Positions 4,916 through 5,332 of a stretch of DNA of 5,332 bases are shown here, one piece after another. How positions within the stretch are numbered: the first letter of the stretch is position 1; the number at the start of each line of letters is the position of its first letter. The notes beneath the pieces were generated by a model that was not told the DNA's origin, made no database searches, and saw nothing but the letters and a program-made list of their open reading frames with translations. Source of the stretch: RUG572 sp051884915 (GTDB taxonomy: Bacteria > Verrucomicrobiota > Kiritimatiellia > RFP12 > UBA1067); NCBI GenBank assembly GCA_051884915.1, contig JBJEWF010000032.1:1-5332 (forward strand). The letters are read 5' to 3'. Position numbers and translations under genes: made by a program.

Positions 4916-5332
4916 TCAGACGGCCATCACTTCGGCTTCCTTGGCCTTGAGTTCGGCGTCGATCCTGGCGATGCCGTCGTCGGTCGCCTTCTGGACCTTC
5001 TCCAGCCCCTGCTTCAGGTCGTCTTCGGAAATCTTCTTGTCCTTCTCAAGTTTCTTGAGCATGTCGTTCGCGTCGCGGCGGACGTTGCGCATCGCGATCT
5101 TCTGGTCCTCGGCCTGCTTCTTGGCCAGCTTGACGATTTCCTTGCGGCGCTCTTCGTTCAGTTCGGGAATCGTGATGCGCAGCACCTTGCCGTCCGTCTG
5201 CGGCGTCATGCCCAGATTGGCGGCGAGAATCGCCTTGTTCATCTCGGCCAGCACGGTCGGGTCGAACGGCGTGATCTTGATCTGGCGCGGCTCCGGCGTG
5301 GAAATCGTGCCCAGGTTCTTGATCGGCGTCGG
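4916..5332 (-). CDS. frr: Ribosome recycling factor, C-terminal part (window-truncated)
   Basis: The last 138 residues of ribosome recycling factor are present; the start lies beyond the right edge. RRF acts with EF-G in the cytoplasm to split post-termination ribosomes so that subunits can be reused. The visible part begins PTPIKNLG, matching the GTPTPLxQL region around residue 48 of the E. coli protein, so the full length would be close to the usual 185 residues. Family hallmarks are ANLGMTPQTDG, IPELNEERRKEIVKLAKK and above all MRNVRRDANDMLKKLEKDK followed by ISEDD, and the C-terminus KEAEVMAV. The protein ends in TGA at 4918-4916. frr is usually in a tsf-pyrH-frr group followed by uppS or cdsA; here a Pro-rich membrane protein and an ABC transporter follow instead. 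The gene looks intact within the window. Confidence 0.98.
   Translation of the reverse strand, partial: PTPIKNLGTISTPEPRQIKITPFDPTVLAEMNKAILAANLGMTPQTDGKVLRITIPELNEERRKEIVKLAKKQAEDQKIAMRNVRRDANDMLKKLEKDKKISEDDLKQGLEKVQKATDDGIARIDAELKAKEAEVMAV

Overview
The window looks like chromosomal DNA from a GC-rich bacterium. The best guess, from memory of family resemblance and not from a search, is the PVC superphylum (Kiritimatiellota, Lentisphaerota or Verrucomicrobiota). Two things suggest this: intergenic clusters of a TTCTTTGCG-type repeat that translate into nonsense of the 'AAKNAKNAKN' kind, and an ABC ATPase with the N-terminal wording FRDFWLRP. No phage, plasmid, CRISPR or transposase signal is present.

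Layout. Positions 1-453 contain no gene. They hold a low-GC block (1-332) of direct and inverted copies of a TTCTTTGCG / TTTGCGGCTAAAAC repeat, then a GC-rich stretch with one small hairpin. A well-formed promoter (454-482) drives a single plus-strand tRNA-Ala with anticodon CGC (502-577), followed by an intrinsic terminator (620-642). Everything from 674 to 5332 is one compact minus-strand gene series. In transcription order it is: the 3' three quarters of frr (ribosome recycling factor, cut by the window edge); a 304-residue Pro/Ala-rich protein with one C-terminal membrane helix and repeated TIRL-x-RP-type motifs; an ABC-2-type permease (305 aa); an ABC ATPase (281 aa); a second permease with a large non-cytoplasmic loop (427 aa); and a 75-residue two-helix membrane protein.

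Gaps between successive minus-strand genes are 31, 10, -4, -4 and 18 nt, so they are very probably co-transcribed, and the three ABC genes are translationally coupled through ATGA overlaps. The likely product is one membrane complex: two different permease subunits on an ATPase dimer. The substrate cannot be read from the sequence. The Pro-rich anchored protein and the small hairpin protein are candidates for accessory subunits by position only.

The least explained items are the Pro-rich repeat protein placed between frr and the transporter, the asymmetric permease pair with its roughly 180-residue external domain, the in-frame amber codon separating the second permease from the small membrane protein, and the nested inverted-repeat structure upstream of the tRNA. 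None is strong enough to be called a new system; the ABC operon and its two unknown partners come closest.
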